Positions 9,913-21,384 of a DNA stretch of 64,000 nucleotides are shown piece after piece. The position numbers and the translations under genes are program-made. Location: the NCBI GenBank assembly GCA_941918925.1, contig OW799236.1, positions 73,188,465 to 73,252,464 of the forward strand, written 5' to 3'. The notes beneath the pieces were generated by a model. That model searched no databases and was not told where the DNA came from. It saw only the letters and a list, made by a program, of their open reading frames with translations. The stretch is from Phyto melanocephala. Taxonomy: Eukaryota > Arthropoda > Insecta > Diptera > Rhinophoridae. Within the stretch, counting starts at the first letter, position 1; each line of letters starts with the position of its first letter.

Positions 9913-11300
9913 CCAGAATTTAACAATCAGCTGTTTTTTGTTTACATATGAAACTGAAAATTAATCAAAAAATTTGCAAGCAAAAGAAAAAGTTTAGTTT
10001 TTGTTAAAAAAATTAAAAAGCAAAATGGAAGGTTTTAATGAAAAAGTTAAAGTGGTAAATACATTAGTGAATAGATATCTCCCTTGTTCTTTAAAATAAA
10101 AAATGCTTTTAAAACATTTACACTGGCTCAGCTTTTCTTTCAAAATTATTTTTTAAATTATTTTTAACATCTGTTGGCAATGATGCAAATGTTTTGTTTT
10201 TATAATGACGCATACATATTTTGTTATTGTAAAAACAAAAATGCATGAAATTTGGTTGAATTTTAAATGCCCTAATAAGACGATTTTTTGTATATGTATA
10301 TATTAACCATATGTATATATTAATTGCAATAAAATTTAATATATTAAAATATGAACATATTAATATAAAATTTTAATATTAATTTTAGTTTTATTGGTTG
10401 TTGTGTTTAAGCTGGTCTATATGTATTTCACTGGTGCTTATGCCAGATCATCAGTAGACCTTTAAACTATAAAATTTATTAAAAAGTTTAAAATTATTAC
10501 AAGTTTTATTTAAAATTTTTCATAAACAATATGAGAATTTTAAATAAATCAAGAAACGAAAATAAAAACTTCCTCATAAACCCAACCAACAATTTTATTC
10601 AATTGTCATTATTTTATTATTCTAATCCCTTATATATTTGGCTAACACATTTTAATATTACCGTATAAAATACCTGCTCTCCATTTAAAACAAATAATAT
10701 TTAAGCCTAATTATTTTTCCTATTTTAATTTGTTTTTGAAATAACAAATTAATTTCTTACAATATTATGGAAGAATATTTAATAAATTTTCTGATATTTT
10801 GAAATTTTTGAGTAATAAATATATGGTACGTTTTGTTACAAAGGTAAATGAACATAAATCTAAAATTTAAATAAACCGGCTTCTGTGATTAAAAAAACCG
10901 GTGTATTCGACATTCGAAAAATTAACCTTTGGAAAAAACTGCCAGCTGAAGGAGTAAAAAACCGGGTTTTCCACCGATTGTGAAACCGAGTCGATCACTG
11001 TAATAGGTACATACCTATGTCCATAAAAACATTTTATGTTATATATTCCTATTTTTGGGATTTTTGTAGATTAAGGGTATAAATTGGAAATAAGCTAAAA
11101 AATGTAATTGGAAATATGTTTGAATTACCGTTATTTTACATAAGAACTTGTTTTTTTATATTTTTCTTACTTGTGAAGCTTTTCATTAAACATTTTTGTG
11201 TCAAAGTGATAAGTAATACAGTGTTTTCTTAAGTATATTAAAAATTAGTTATCCGAAAGAAAAAAAAGATAAATTAAACAGTGGTGTCAAGAAAAAAGGC
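9913..11300. other. Unassigned AT-rich region
   Basis: No gene can be supported. The segment at about 10900-10970 (ATTCGACATTCGAAAA, AAAACTGCCAGCTGAAGGAG) recurs at 46640-46700, so part of this is another dispersed repeat. The end of the span (11200-11300) is presumably the 5' region of the second P-like element. Confidence 0.45.
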
Positions 11301-12379
11301 GGTCGTAAATCTGGCAACAAATGCTCTTTGAGTCATTGTGGCAAATCTAAAAGAAGCTTACCTACTATGAAGCTATTTCGTTTTCCAAAGTCAAATACGT
11401 CATTATTTGAGGAATGGATAAAAAAGTTTGGCTTTGAAAAGGAGTTTGTGGAAAGAACTCCTGTATTATTTTTGTGTGATAGGCACTTTTTGCCAGACTG
11501 TATTGGAAAAAAAAAATTAAAAAGTGAGCCGTGCCAAGCTTACATTTAACTGAGAGTGATGAGTCCAGAAGCATTGAACAGCAAAAATATTCTAGAAATG
11601 AGGATAGCGATATTTATGTTCTAAGAATTCCATCAAGTAAGCGTAGGAGGTCACAATCACCACCACCTTTATGCACGAATCGATGGTTATTTTGACTGTT
11701 TAAATAGTTAAAATTTAAATGATCCCAACCCTCTGAAACGTGGCTTGAAGATTAATAATAAGACTTGGCAAATACTTCAAGAGCTTGTTTTACATACAAG
11801 AGCTTGTTTTACATACATACAACAAATTTAATATAACGGTAATAAAATATTTTCCATCAGTAGACTTATCCAAACCACTTAGGGAGAGCTCTAATTTACA
11901 TATTGTGTTAACCAGCCGATTTAATCTAGACCCATTAGAAAAAGTTTTTTCGTATGTACGTGCTAAAGGTTGTAAGAACCCTTCTGTTTATGAATTCAAT
12001 ATCGCAATGGCTAAGCTAGGGCCGAATTACGGCATTTATCCATACGAAAAACTATGAAAAAACAGATTTTGGAAGTTTATGTTCACCCTCTGACTTGTTC
12101 TTCGAAATATGTAAAATTCATATTAAAGTATTCGAAAAACTATTTTTGAAGAACAAAGCATTTAAAAATATAAAAAAGGAAGTTATGGAGCAATGCGTAG
12201 GGTGTACTAATGATACAAAATATTCTTTTTGGTTTGATGAGAAAAATGCGTGTCACAAACATAGAATGGAAATACTTAATTTGCTTGTACTTATTTTACT
12301 TAGAAAGCATTCCTGTTGGGAAACTTATAGGTACAAACAATCGAATGCTGAAAAGTTAAAAATTTTAAAACACAAGTAG
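11301..12379 (+). pseudogene. Second P-element-like transposase, internally deleted
   Basis: Starts in a frame with no visible ATG and runs KKKGGRKSGNKCSLSHCGKS, a THAP finger (first Cys pair CSLSHC at 11320-11337, Trp in LFEEWIKKFG, CDRHF at 11484). It stops at 11547. After about 230 bp of scrambled sequence the C-terminal domain resumes: FNLDPLEKVFSYVRAKG and KNPSVYEFNIAMAKL at 11920-12020, then in another frame CHKHRMEILNLLVLILLRKH at 12250-12310. The catalytic centre is missing. It is related to, but distinct from, the element at 3.7-8.9 kb, whose C-terminus has the same HRIEVLDFLLLVLLRKH layout. Non-functional; THAP9/P-type ancestry is clear from motif order. Confidence 0.85.
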
Positions 12380-12701
12380 GTTGTACCATCGTATAAAAAG
12401 AACAACATAAATACCATACAAAAAGTTTTATGTCTAACATTTTATTGGATTTGTTGCCAAATATTGTAAGTAGTAATGAAATACCTACTTTAAAAATGGA
12501 CTTAAAATTCGGTGCAAATCAATGTCGTTTTACTTTTACAACAATAAAACACATATCCATACCCTACAATTACTCAATAGGTAACATTTGGTTTTACAGT
12601 TGCTATTTACGCATAGACCGCATGAAAACATTATTTCTGTTCTTTAATATAATTTTTAATGGCAATTGTTTTCAACGGGAAAACACACAAACACTTACCC
12701 A
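12380..12701. other. Spacer after the second P-like element
   Basis: AT-rich with no supported gene. It probably holds the 3' end of the P-like element. Confidence 0.35.
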
Positions 12702-13294
12702 CCGTTGCCACATGCAAGTGCAAGTGAAAAAAAACCAATACACTTACACTTTTTTACTAACACAACTACACTTTGGCAACCTGCGACTCAGCTTGCGAAG
12801 AAATTTTTAAGCAAGTTAAATTTTAACAGTAACGGCAAGTAAAGTGACAAGACGAAAAACAGTGTTGTCTAATACTGAGTTTTTTGTTAACTCACTAATA
12901 CATCATACAATTGTGGTAAATAATTCAGCTAATTTTTTTAATAAATATGTATATATGTATATGAAGAATATTAAGAAAAAATATAAATATTCATTTAAAA
13001 TGTAAGTTTTATTATAAATATCAATTTTTAATAAAAAAAATTATATTAAAAAGTTACATGTATAAAGGTAACGTTCAATAGTGGCTATTGACAACACTTA
13101 ATTACCAATTGAAGCAGCGCCATTTGTGTTAAATTTGTTTGAAGTTTATTTGTTGACGACATTTTAAAAATGAACTTGCACTGTGCTGTGTAGCCACTCA
13201 AAAAATTGTTGTGTTTTTTTGGCATTTATCCTGATTTTCGTTAGTAATACGTATACACTACTTGCAAGTAAATACTTGCTTGTGGCAACGTAGG
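12702..13294. mobile_element. Non-autonomous TIR element, copy 1 (empty site for the MITE in copy 2)
   Basis: Ends CCGTTGCCACATGCAAGT and ACTTGCTTGTGGCAACG are inverted copies of each other. The whole unit recurs almost identically at 27625-28862. Its interior includes AACTTGCACTGTGCTGTG followed directly by TAGCCACTC. Non-coding. The target duplication is unclear. Confidence 0.75.
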
Positions 13295-13424
13295 GTTAAG
13301 CTAGTAAAAAACAAACAAATTTGCCAATAACAATTCACAGAACTGGTTTCATCTACATATTTACATACATATGTATGTATATTGTAATTTGCTGTTTTTA
13401 ATTCTCTCAGCATGTGAGAATGAA

Positions 13425-13583
13425 CTGCCTGTTCAACGATGTCGAAAGAAAACACAAGCGAACTTTCATTCGTACAAATATATTGAAAACAACAACAAAA
13501 ACTAAAAATTTGTTTTTGTTTTCAACGTATTTGTACGAATGAAAGTTCGCTTGTGTTTTCTTTCGACATCGTTGAACAGGCAG
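13425..13583. repeat. Long hairpin, about 76-bp arms with a tiny loop
   Basis: CTGCCTGTTCAACGATGTCG and the following bases up to about 13501 are repeated as the near-perfect reverse complement at 13509-13583. The arms contain CATTCGTACAAATA and TTGAAAACAA, words also present at the P-like inverted repeat. No coding content. Confidence 0.85.
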
Positions 13584-13762
13584 GAAGTCTTTTCTTCTTC
13601 TGATACTTCCTCTACCGCCCGCATCATTAAGTAAGTATTAAGTAATTAAGAAGTAATGTTTTAAAGGTAACACACGACATGTTTGTATTAGCAGTGGAGA
13701 ATTTGACAAGTCAGATGTAAAAAACATGCCGTGTATTTATTAGCTCCTTTAGAGTAACCGAG

Positions 13763-14270
13763 GCATTGAATCCCAGCTGAGCAAAAAAAAAATTTTTTTT
13801 ATATTTTTTTTTAAATTTTTTTTTTAAATTTTTTTTAAATTTTTTTTATTATTTTTTTTATTTTTTATTTAATATATTATTTATATTTTTATTTTTTTTT
13901 TTATTTTTTTTTTTATTTTTTTTTATATTTTTTTTTAATTTTTTTTTTATTTTTTTTTGTTGTATATTTATTATTTATTTATTTTTTTTTTTTTAATTTT
14001 TTTTTTAAATTTTTTTTTAAATTTTTTTAAAATTTTTTTTTAATTTTTTTTTTATTTTTTTTTACATACATACGTAAATTTATAATTTTACAATGGGATG
14101 TTTTTATATACATATGTGTGTTTATATACATATGTGTGTTTTTTATATGTTTGTACATACATACGTATTTCATATGGGATGAATGGTGATACAAACTACT
14201 GTTATTGCATGACTACACGTTGTGAAGGGTATATAAGATTCGGCACGGACGAATGTAGCACTCTTACTTG
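13763..14270 (-). mobile_element. Helentron/DINE-1-like family A, partial copy
   Basis: Carries the GAATCCCAGCTGAGC block, a T-rich core, the GTTATTGCATGACTACACG block and the terminal hairpin (here TTCGGCACGGACGAATG, one mismatch), ending CTCTTACTTG. The GGGTATAAAA half is missing. Confidence 0.8.
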
Positions 14271-15084
14271 TTCTAAATATAAATTGTATTTTACTAATAA
14301 GTTATTGCACAAATATTAGTATTTTTAGTGTTGCCATTATATATATTAAAGTGAAAAAATAAGAACAAAAACTTATTTTTAATATTAAACATAAAAGAAC
14401 ATTACAATAAAGAAATAAATTTATGTGTTTTTCGTGATATTATTAAATTTTTTATCAATAACTTTAATCTTATTTATTATAAAATATACTTATATGCGGC
14501 ATCAGCTGATTATTATGTTGTAGCTGTCTTCAAAATAATTATAAAGCGGACTTCAGAGCAGCATTTGAAGCCGTGAAGTCTGCTGGCGTCTATGTGTTTA
14601 GAGCTTCAGAGTGCTATATTCGGCCGTGCCGAATCTGATTATACCCTTTACCATCATGTACTATATTTCATGTTATACGCCATTTTTCTTTATTCTTTCC
14701 GAAGCCATTTTCGATTTTGAGTTTTTACGTAGTTATCTGTATTCTACTAGTCAAGTCCTTTCATTTGATACCCATAGTTGTTATTTAGTTTAACTTTCTT
14801 TTACCTCAACTACTGCCTTCAAACGATTATTCATAGAAAATACAATAATTTGTTATTGTTTCAGGAGATATTTTGTTCAATTTGCACTTTAACCCATCCT
14901 CCTGTTTATTTATATTGTACTGTTTATTTATATTGTAAGGTCTATTAAATAAATTTAATGAGTTTATTAAATAATTTAATATACCTTGGTCATAACTATT
15001 TAGATACCTACGACGATTGGCTAAAGTCTGCTAAGCCGATCCATCTGTAACATATATATGTATGTATGTAAGGTGCCGCCTCTG
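14271..15084. other. Spacer with a short Helentron end
   Basis: 14603-14650 is a stub of a family A end (GTGCTATATTCGGCCGTGCC). The remainder is AT-rich with no supported gene; TATGTATGTATG microsatellite occurs at about 15058. Confidence 0.5.
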
Positions 15085-15432
15085 ATATCCGTTAAAAAGA
15101 TCTGTTATTAAAAACATCTTTCTTTCAAATAACCCCAAAGAAAGAAGTCAAACGGTGTCAAGTCACATGATCTTGGCGGCTAATTTACATCGCCACCATA
15201 AAAATGTGTGTTCGCCCAAATGCTGCAATTCTGCTTATTGACGAATCTACTGAGGTGAAAATGTGCCTCATCACTGAAGATAAAATGCACGATATGCATT
15301 TTGTTTTGAACGCCCATTTTCATATAAGCCTGAATAACTTTTACGCGTTGCTCGATTGTGTACCTTTCTATGGTTCCAATTAGTTAGTCTGAAATTGAGA
15401 AATGTCAAATAAAATGCAGAAAAAAAACTTGA
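15085..15432 (-). pseudogene. Mariner/IS630-family transposase relic
   Basis: Short disconnected transposase words on the minus strand: an N-terminal LTFLNFRLTNWNHRK block, YENGRSKQNAYRAF, and AHFHLSRFVNKQNC-like residues nearer 15240. Deleted and frameshifted throughout. It lies immediately outside the piggyBac-like element that follows. Confidence 0.65.
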
Positions 15433-15438
15433 TGTTAA

Positions 15439-17152
15439 CCCGTTATGTCCTACTGTTGCCATATGGCAACACTCTCTGTATCAGTTGTTACTCAGGTTTT
15501 CCTAAGCATAGGTAACGGTTATTATGAAATTAGCGAATATTTGAGAATGTTTATATAATGTTTTTACTATTTTAGGTAAAAGAAAGTCAATTTCGTTTAA
15601 AGCGTCTTGTTTATAAGCTGTATATTGGAAGTGCAAAAAAATAAGTTGTAAAATTTTATAAAAATGGATTTCATGAAAAATTAATTGCCAATATTTTTCA
15701 AAACTTGTTGTATTTTTTAAAGTTATTTGATTAATTAATTTTGTAAGAAGTGTATCTTTGTTTTTGCGTAAAAATTATATACATTAAATGTTGATATCAT
15801 TTGTATATTTAATTTTTTTTAAACACGTTGCCACATGGCAACGCCAGGCGTTGTATGGTGTTTCATATTTGCATAGTGAATAAATTAATTAATTAACTAA
15901 TTTTTTGAAATATGTTTAGAATTTAACAGACAGTTAACATTTTCTGATGCCTTAGACTTCCTGAAACCGTTAATAGTGAAACCGAAAATAAAGCTACAAA
16001 GATTTTTCTTGAACCACCTGAAAATTATGGCTATATAAGCGGTGAAGATGACGCTTCAAAAGAAGAAGGCGGTATCCCAGACAACATTTTTCCTTCTCTG
16101 CTGAAACCGAATTACGAAATAATTTTTTGAAAATGGACAGCGATAAGATTCTAGTAAAGACATAAGGCAAAAATGATAGGAGATAGATAATCTGCACAAT
16201 TCGGTTGCAAATTCTACGGTAAGTGTTAATTCTCAACAGAAAGAATGATGGTATAGATCATCCCGTAATACTAATTATTGAAAAACGACGTTGCGCCGGA
16301 GAAACTTGCAAAACCATTGGTCGAAAAGCCTGTAAAAAGTGCGACATTGGCAGATATTTAGAGATATAATAATCGTCAATCCTCAATCTCCAGGCCGCAG
16401 TGGACGGTTTTTCGACAAAAATCATAATGAGCGTTGAGGCTCATTTTCACCTCAGAGGGTACGTGAACAAGCAAAACTATCGCTTCTGGGGTACTGAAAA
16501 TCCACATGGAGCCATTGCACCCGCTCAAAGTGTCTGCATGGTGACCTGTTCATGCTGGAGGAGTCAAAGGGCCGAGTTTTTTCTGCCGCAATTCAAAAAA
16601 TTAGGACTGGAGGACCAAAAGGACGTAGCAACGGCACACACTTGGCGAGCCACAACCGATATTCTGAAGGCGGTGTTCTCGGTGTTTACGTGAATAAGCC
16701 CGAAACTCTGCAAGCCCTTAAGGACAACATGAGTGCTAGAATCTATCGCCCGAAGTTCTCGCCAAAGTGATGACCTAAAAAGAGCCCATATAGCAATCAA
16801 TTGTAACGGCGCCCATTTGGCCGATATAATCTTCGCGACTTGACCTATGAAAGTCTAAAGGTTCAAATAAACACAATCAAAAAAAAAAAATCGAAATTTT
16901 TCAAACCACATCGGATAATTTGTATTGTATTGTTTGTTTTTTAATAAAATATATTAAAAAAAATTATTTCATTATTATATTTTGTAAGTTGAGATAGTTC
17001 CTGGCGTTGCCATATGGCAACAGTCTTTCCTGGCTCCAGCAGGACCAGGACAAAAAAAATAATTATGACGAAAAGATCTTTTCATGAGTGTGATTGGAAT
17101 TTGATAATTTTTTTTTTAATTTGTGCAATAAAGTATTCTCGGACATAATGGG
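15439..17152. mobile_element. piggyBac-like non-autonomous element (1.7 kb)
   Basis: Flanked by TTAA on both sides (15435-15438 and 17153-17156) with terminal repeats CCCGTTATGTCC and GGACATAATGGG, the piggyBac signature. A trace of the transposase N-terminus remains at about 15965-16130 (+) as KIFLEPPENYGYISGEDD in a broken frame. A mariner relic sits inside (16260-16870). Three copies of the palindrome GTTGCC-AYATG-GCAAC-type lie at 15455-15470, 15827-15842 and 17006-17021; the last is centred about 138 bp from the right end. Confidence 0.8.
16260..16870 (+). pseudogene. Mariner/IS630 transposase relic inside the piggyBac-like element
   Basis: Contains EAHFHLRGYVNKQNYRFW at about 16432-16485, the position of the first catalytic Asp region, and the usual family C-terminus GAHLADIIFAT at about 16808-16843. 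Frameshifts and deletions separate the pieces. The second and third Asp boxes are not readable. Confidence 0.75.
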
Positions 17153-17156
17153 TTAA

Positions 17157-17743
17157 GGTGTGGTTCAGAGAATGACAACGATTACAACTTCGGATATACA
17201 TTGAGTATTATTAGCAAAACATGTATAAGTGCGTACGGTTGCAGCTAAAAAAATACACTATCCGTACATACTTGTTTGATGTTCGGCATAAGTATATACA
17301 AGTAACCGAAATCTAAGTATTTTTCGCATAAATACTCTATATTGTACACAGTACAACTAATTGGACTTAGATATCAAAATTGAAGGCATTTCTACATATT
17401 TCCTTACAGCGTTTGTTTTCTTTATTATGTAAAATATTTTCATTGACATTAAAAGTTATCTACTGTATATTCATGTTTCAAGTTTATATGATAAACTATT
17501 TAACATGTAACTTTTATACAAAAATAAGACGCTTAAATGGAAATATGATCTTTAATTAAAATGTTTATTGGCGAATTATTTTAACTTTGTGTTTTACCAC
17601 TAAAAATATTGTTCTACAAAAACTTAAACATAACAAAACAAACAAATGCACAAAATTAAAAAAATGTATACCATAAAAATATCCAGTTGAATTAAACTGG
17701 CATCCCTGGTTGCAAGATGAATTATGGAGAGACATTTTTTTAT
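17157..17743. other. Unassigned AT-rich spacer
   Basis: No gene supported. The segment 17230-17340 (GTATAAGTGCGTACGGTT, ATAAGTATATACAAGTAACC) has loose similarity to 30360-30600, suggesting an old shared repeat. Confidence 0.35.
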
Positions 17744-19450
17744 TATACCCGCCACCAAAAAAATGGTGGGGGTATATTCATTTTGCCATTCCGTTTGTAA
17801 CACATCGAAATATCCATTTTAGACCCCATAAAGTATATATATTCTGACTCAGGGTTTGATTTGATGACGATCTAGCTATGTCCGTCCGTCTGTTGATAGC
17901 ACGATAGAGGTCGCACCGAAAAAGCTAGGGGGCTCAAATTTTGCCAGAATCTTTTTTATACACAAGGTTTGTTTGGTATTGAAAATGGGCTAAATCGGAA
18001 TATTAGGAAGAGAGTTATAGCTCGAAAAAACCGTGTCCTTCGAACATCGAATAAAATGGAATTGTGTCCAAACGCATTAACGTAGACTCATGAAACTTCG
18101 AATATATATTTCCTAAGTAAAAACAATATTTCTCACCAAAAACGTCATAAAAGCAACAAAATTGGATGTACGACTCTGAAATTTTGCACACTTTGCTTTT
18201 TGGTGAGAGGCTTTTCTGTAACGGAAAATCAATGTGCCACGCCCACTTTAACGCCCACCTCCCATATAACGTATTACCTAAAATTCATATAATTTCTCTA
18301 TTAATAAAGATTTTGGAATAATAAAGGACTATATTGAAACACCTAAGTTGTACTCATTAGCAAGAATCACTTTGACACGCCTACTATAACGCCCACTTTT
18401 CACGTTATCTACCTTTAATGAATCCGCCAAAATTAGAGGTATGATGATAAAATTTGCTAGGTATATCCCTCTAGGCAATGTCATTACTGTGCCACGCCCA
18501 CTTTTACGCCCACCTCCCATATAACGGTTTATCTTAAATTCATGTAATTTCTCTATTGACACTGTTTTTTGGAAAATAAAGGACTATATTGAAATATCTA
18601 GGTTGTATTTATTAGCAGAAACTTTATTGACACGCCTACTTTAACGCCCACTATCACTAAAAGACTAAATTTACGAAAACATTTTACTATCATATCGAAG
18701 TTATTAAGGGTGGTTACATTTTAAGGGCCGATGTTGTTTTTAAATAAAACACAAATTATTTAAGAAATTATTATCATTTCTTTTTATAATGATAATATTT
18801 GTATGGTTCAATTATGTATTTAACAAAATATCGGCCAAATGGCCCCCCCATCCTTGGCGCCACTCCTCTATCTGATGGTTCAAATTTTCAATGACAATGT
18901 TGATGCTCAATTGTTGGGCATGATGATGAGGCGAGGTTGACTGCTCTTTTCCCACACTATCGCAAAAAACAGCAATGGTTCCCATTCAACGAACTAAGAA
19001 GGCATTTACAGATTTTCTAACATTTTATACAGACCTGTTTTGCAGAAATTTAAATATTTCTTACAATTCTCCCGATTGTGGACGAATTTGAACGATTATG
19101 TTTATAAAAAGAATTACGAAGTGCACAAAATGCATTTTGATTTGAACGCCCATTTTTATAAAAAACCTGAATAACTTTATCTTTCCACGGATCAAATTGA
19201 GTAAGTTTGAGATTGAGAAATGTCAAATGAAATGCAGAAAACAAATTTAAATACTAGGTGTAGTTCACCTTCAACATGGGCTCTTAAAATTTAACCACCC
19301 TCTACAAAGAAAGTACTTATACATATTTTATTATAAAGAGATTATTCGATAGCGATTAACAAAATAATAAATATTGTGCTTTAAATGTACACAAAATTGG
19401 TGGTGGGTATAAAAGATTCGGCACAGCCGAATATAGTGCTCTTACTTGTT
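17744..19450 (-). mobile_element. Helentron-like family B, full-length copy with mariner passenger
   Basis: Runs from TATACCCGCCACC through CATTCCGTTTGTAACACATC, GACCCCATAAAGTATATAT and GCACGATAGAGGTCGCACCG, and repeated blocks with CACGCCCACTTTAACGCCC, to the hairpin GATTCGGCACAGCCGAATAT and CTCTTACTTG. It is non-autonomous. It carries a 595-bp mariner-derived insert at 18707-19301 at the same place as the copies at 48.0 and 57.6 kb. Confidence 0.8.
18707..19301 (-). mobile_element. Mariner-derived passenger unit, copy 1
   Basis: Terminal repeats AGGGTGGTTACATTTTAAGG and its complement. The minus strand retains the N-terminal part of a mariner transposase (SAFHLTFLNLKLTQFDPW, YKNGRSNQNAFCALRNSF), then jumps to 3' sequence. 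The catalytic domain is deleted. Confidence 0.8.
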
Positions 19451-19597
19451 AATTTAGGGGTTGATGAAACCAAGAATGAATAAATAAATATTACGCCATC
19501 ACGCAGCCATAAAAAAGCATTTCTGCGCATGTAGGAATTCTGACGTCACTCAAGCTGTGTTTTCATTGGCTAGTAAAATTCAGTTGTATAACTCTAC

Positions 19598-19849
19598 CAA
19601 GGCGAATTTATTTATCAGGTGGTGGTAATTCTACAACAAATACAACATTAAAAAAATAACATGGTTTTTTATTGTTGCATTCGACTGTCGATGTGTCAAA
19701 ACTACATGGTTTTTGTTTGTGTTTTTTTGCGCGGGAAGGAGTAATCTATGTAAACATAAATAATATTTGACAATGCAATCATCATTTTTGCAAATAAAAA
19801 AGTAGATCAGCTGCGTTGTCAACACCACCTGATAAATAAATTCGCCTTG
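19598..19849. mobile_element. MITE with 8-bp duplication (family CAAGGCGAATT), copy 1
   Basis: 252 bp with about 27-bp terminal inverted repeats starting CAAGGCGAATTTATTTATC. Flanks AACTCTAC (19590-19597) and AACTCTAT (19850-19857) match at 7 of 8 positions. A second copy with a perfect duplication is at 47257-47506. hAT- or P-type by duplication length; no coding sequence. Confidence 0.85.
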
Positions 19850-19856
19850 AACTCTA

Positions 19857-20484
19857 TGTCTTGACGAGGCATCGATTTGTTAAGACAAGAACAAAACGTC
19901 GGCAGAGCAACTGTCAAAAAATTGTTCATGTTCTTCGATATGGAGAAAACGTATAAAGAGTATTTTGTTGGTATTTTTATTAGTCGTCTCTTTCTTTCAT
20001 ATTCAAAATGCCTTTTAATATCAGACATCGTTGTTCGAACAAATGTTCTGACAACGCTGTTTGAACAAGAACAAAACATCGACAACAGCGGTCCACACCA
20101 GGCAAATTCATGTACGCACAAAAAATTGTTCGTTGTTCAAACAAATCGATGGCTGGTGTAGATCTTAGTTACCTACGGTCTACACCAGCCATCGATTTGT
20201 TTGAACAACGAACAATTTTTTGTGCGCACATGAATTTGCCTGGTGTGGACCGCTGTTGTCGATGTTTTGTTCTTGTTCAAACAGCGTTGTCAAAACATTT
20301 GTTCGAACAACGATGTCTGACATTAAAAGGCATTTTGAATATGAAAGAAAGAGACGACACATAAAAATACCAACAAAATACTCTTTATACGTTTTCTCCA
20401 TATCAAAGAACATGAAAAATTTTTTGACAGTTGCTCTGCCGACGTTTTGTTCTAGTCTAAACAAATCGATGGCTCGTCAAGACG
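19857..20484. mobile_element. 628-bp near-perfect hairpin (foldback element)
   Basis: Two arms of about 305 bp (19857-20163 and 20179-20484) are reverse complements with few mismatches, around a loop of roughly 15 bp. Outermost words are TGTCTTGACGAG and CTCGTCAAGACG, each beside TA, compatible with a TA target. CATCGATTTGTT followed by CAAGAACAAAAC recurs within each arm. The ORFs that can be translated are mirror images of each other and are not genes. Confidence 0.85.
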
Positions 20485-20640
20485 TAAAGTTAACTAATAA
20501 TGTTTGTGTAAAAACATGACAGTGGGACAAATTGTTATTTTTCTAACTAAATGTTTTGAAAGCAAACAAATTCTTTATATATGTATATATACATATTAAT
20601 TCATTATTTTTATTACAATATTTCACTATTATATTAGGTG

Positions 20641-21290
20641 TAGAATTCATTTTGTTATTTTATCAAATTTTCTTTTTTGCTTAAAAGTATTTTCAGCGAT
20701 TTCGACATTTAGTTTCCTAATTCTAAAATACATTCGACACCTAAAACAATTTTTTTTCACGTATTCACTGGCTTCAATTTCTTTGGTTTCCAACAAATGC
20801 TTTTGTAAATATCCGCTTGAAAGTAATAATTTGTTACCATTTAATTTGAAAAATATGGTGTAAGTTTGGAAGCGATGTTCTTCAAGATCAGTCGGCCTTG
20901 GAGCATTTTCCGCGACCAATTTTTCTTCAAAACTATTTGAAATATCATTTTGCTTTTCAGTTTTACGTAGTCCTTCATATACATTTGCAACTTCAGTTTC
21001 ATTTGCAGTCTTCGTTTCACATTCAATAGCACTAGTGTCTAAAGACGGAACTGCATGGGATTTTAAAATTTGTGCACGCCGTTTGCTAAATTCTATTCAT
21101 AATGCCTTAGTAATGTACTGCAAGAATTAATTTTGTTTTAACTTACCCATTTCAAATATCAAGTTTCTTTCAAAATCTTCTTGCTTGAAATGTAAAGCAC
21201 AAATTTTTTTTTTATCCACATTTACAGGCTTCACTCGTTTGGAAAATCTTACCCATAACTTCCTTCGAGATTCATCTTTTGAAAAATTGT
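20641..21290 (-). pseudogene. THAP-domain protein relic with intron-like gap
   Basis: Read on the minus strand: the second half of a THAP finger (KDESRRKLWVRFSKRVKP, then KKKICALHFKQEDFERN) at 21275-21155. A plausible donor GTAAGT and acceptor TTCTTGCAG follow, then KRRAQILKSHAVPSLD, the usual basic-then-AVP box after a THAP domain. A Glu/Lys-rich tail ends in TAG-free coding up to about 20647. The zinc-binding first Cys pair is missing, because sequence beyond 21290 is unrelated (gypsy element). An in-frame TGA lies just after the putative intron. It could be a third P-like element or a domesticated THAP gene; the former is likelier given the neighbourhood. Confidence 0.6.
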
Positions 21291-21384
21291 AAAATAATAC
21301 AGCTTTTTGAAATTACAAACGCTTTATTAAAAATGCGCAATTTATTAGGTTTTAATATAATTTCTCACTTGTTTTTTTGCTGTT

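Noticed and set aside
12430..12810. 126-residue plus-strand ORF
   Set aside because: It crosses the terminus of the repeat starting at 12702 and has no family motif.
19877..20519. Several ~95-residue ORFs on both strands that resemble one another
   Set aside because: They are mirror translations of the two arms of the 628-bp hairpin.
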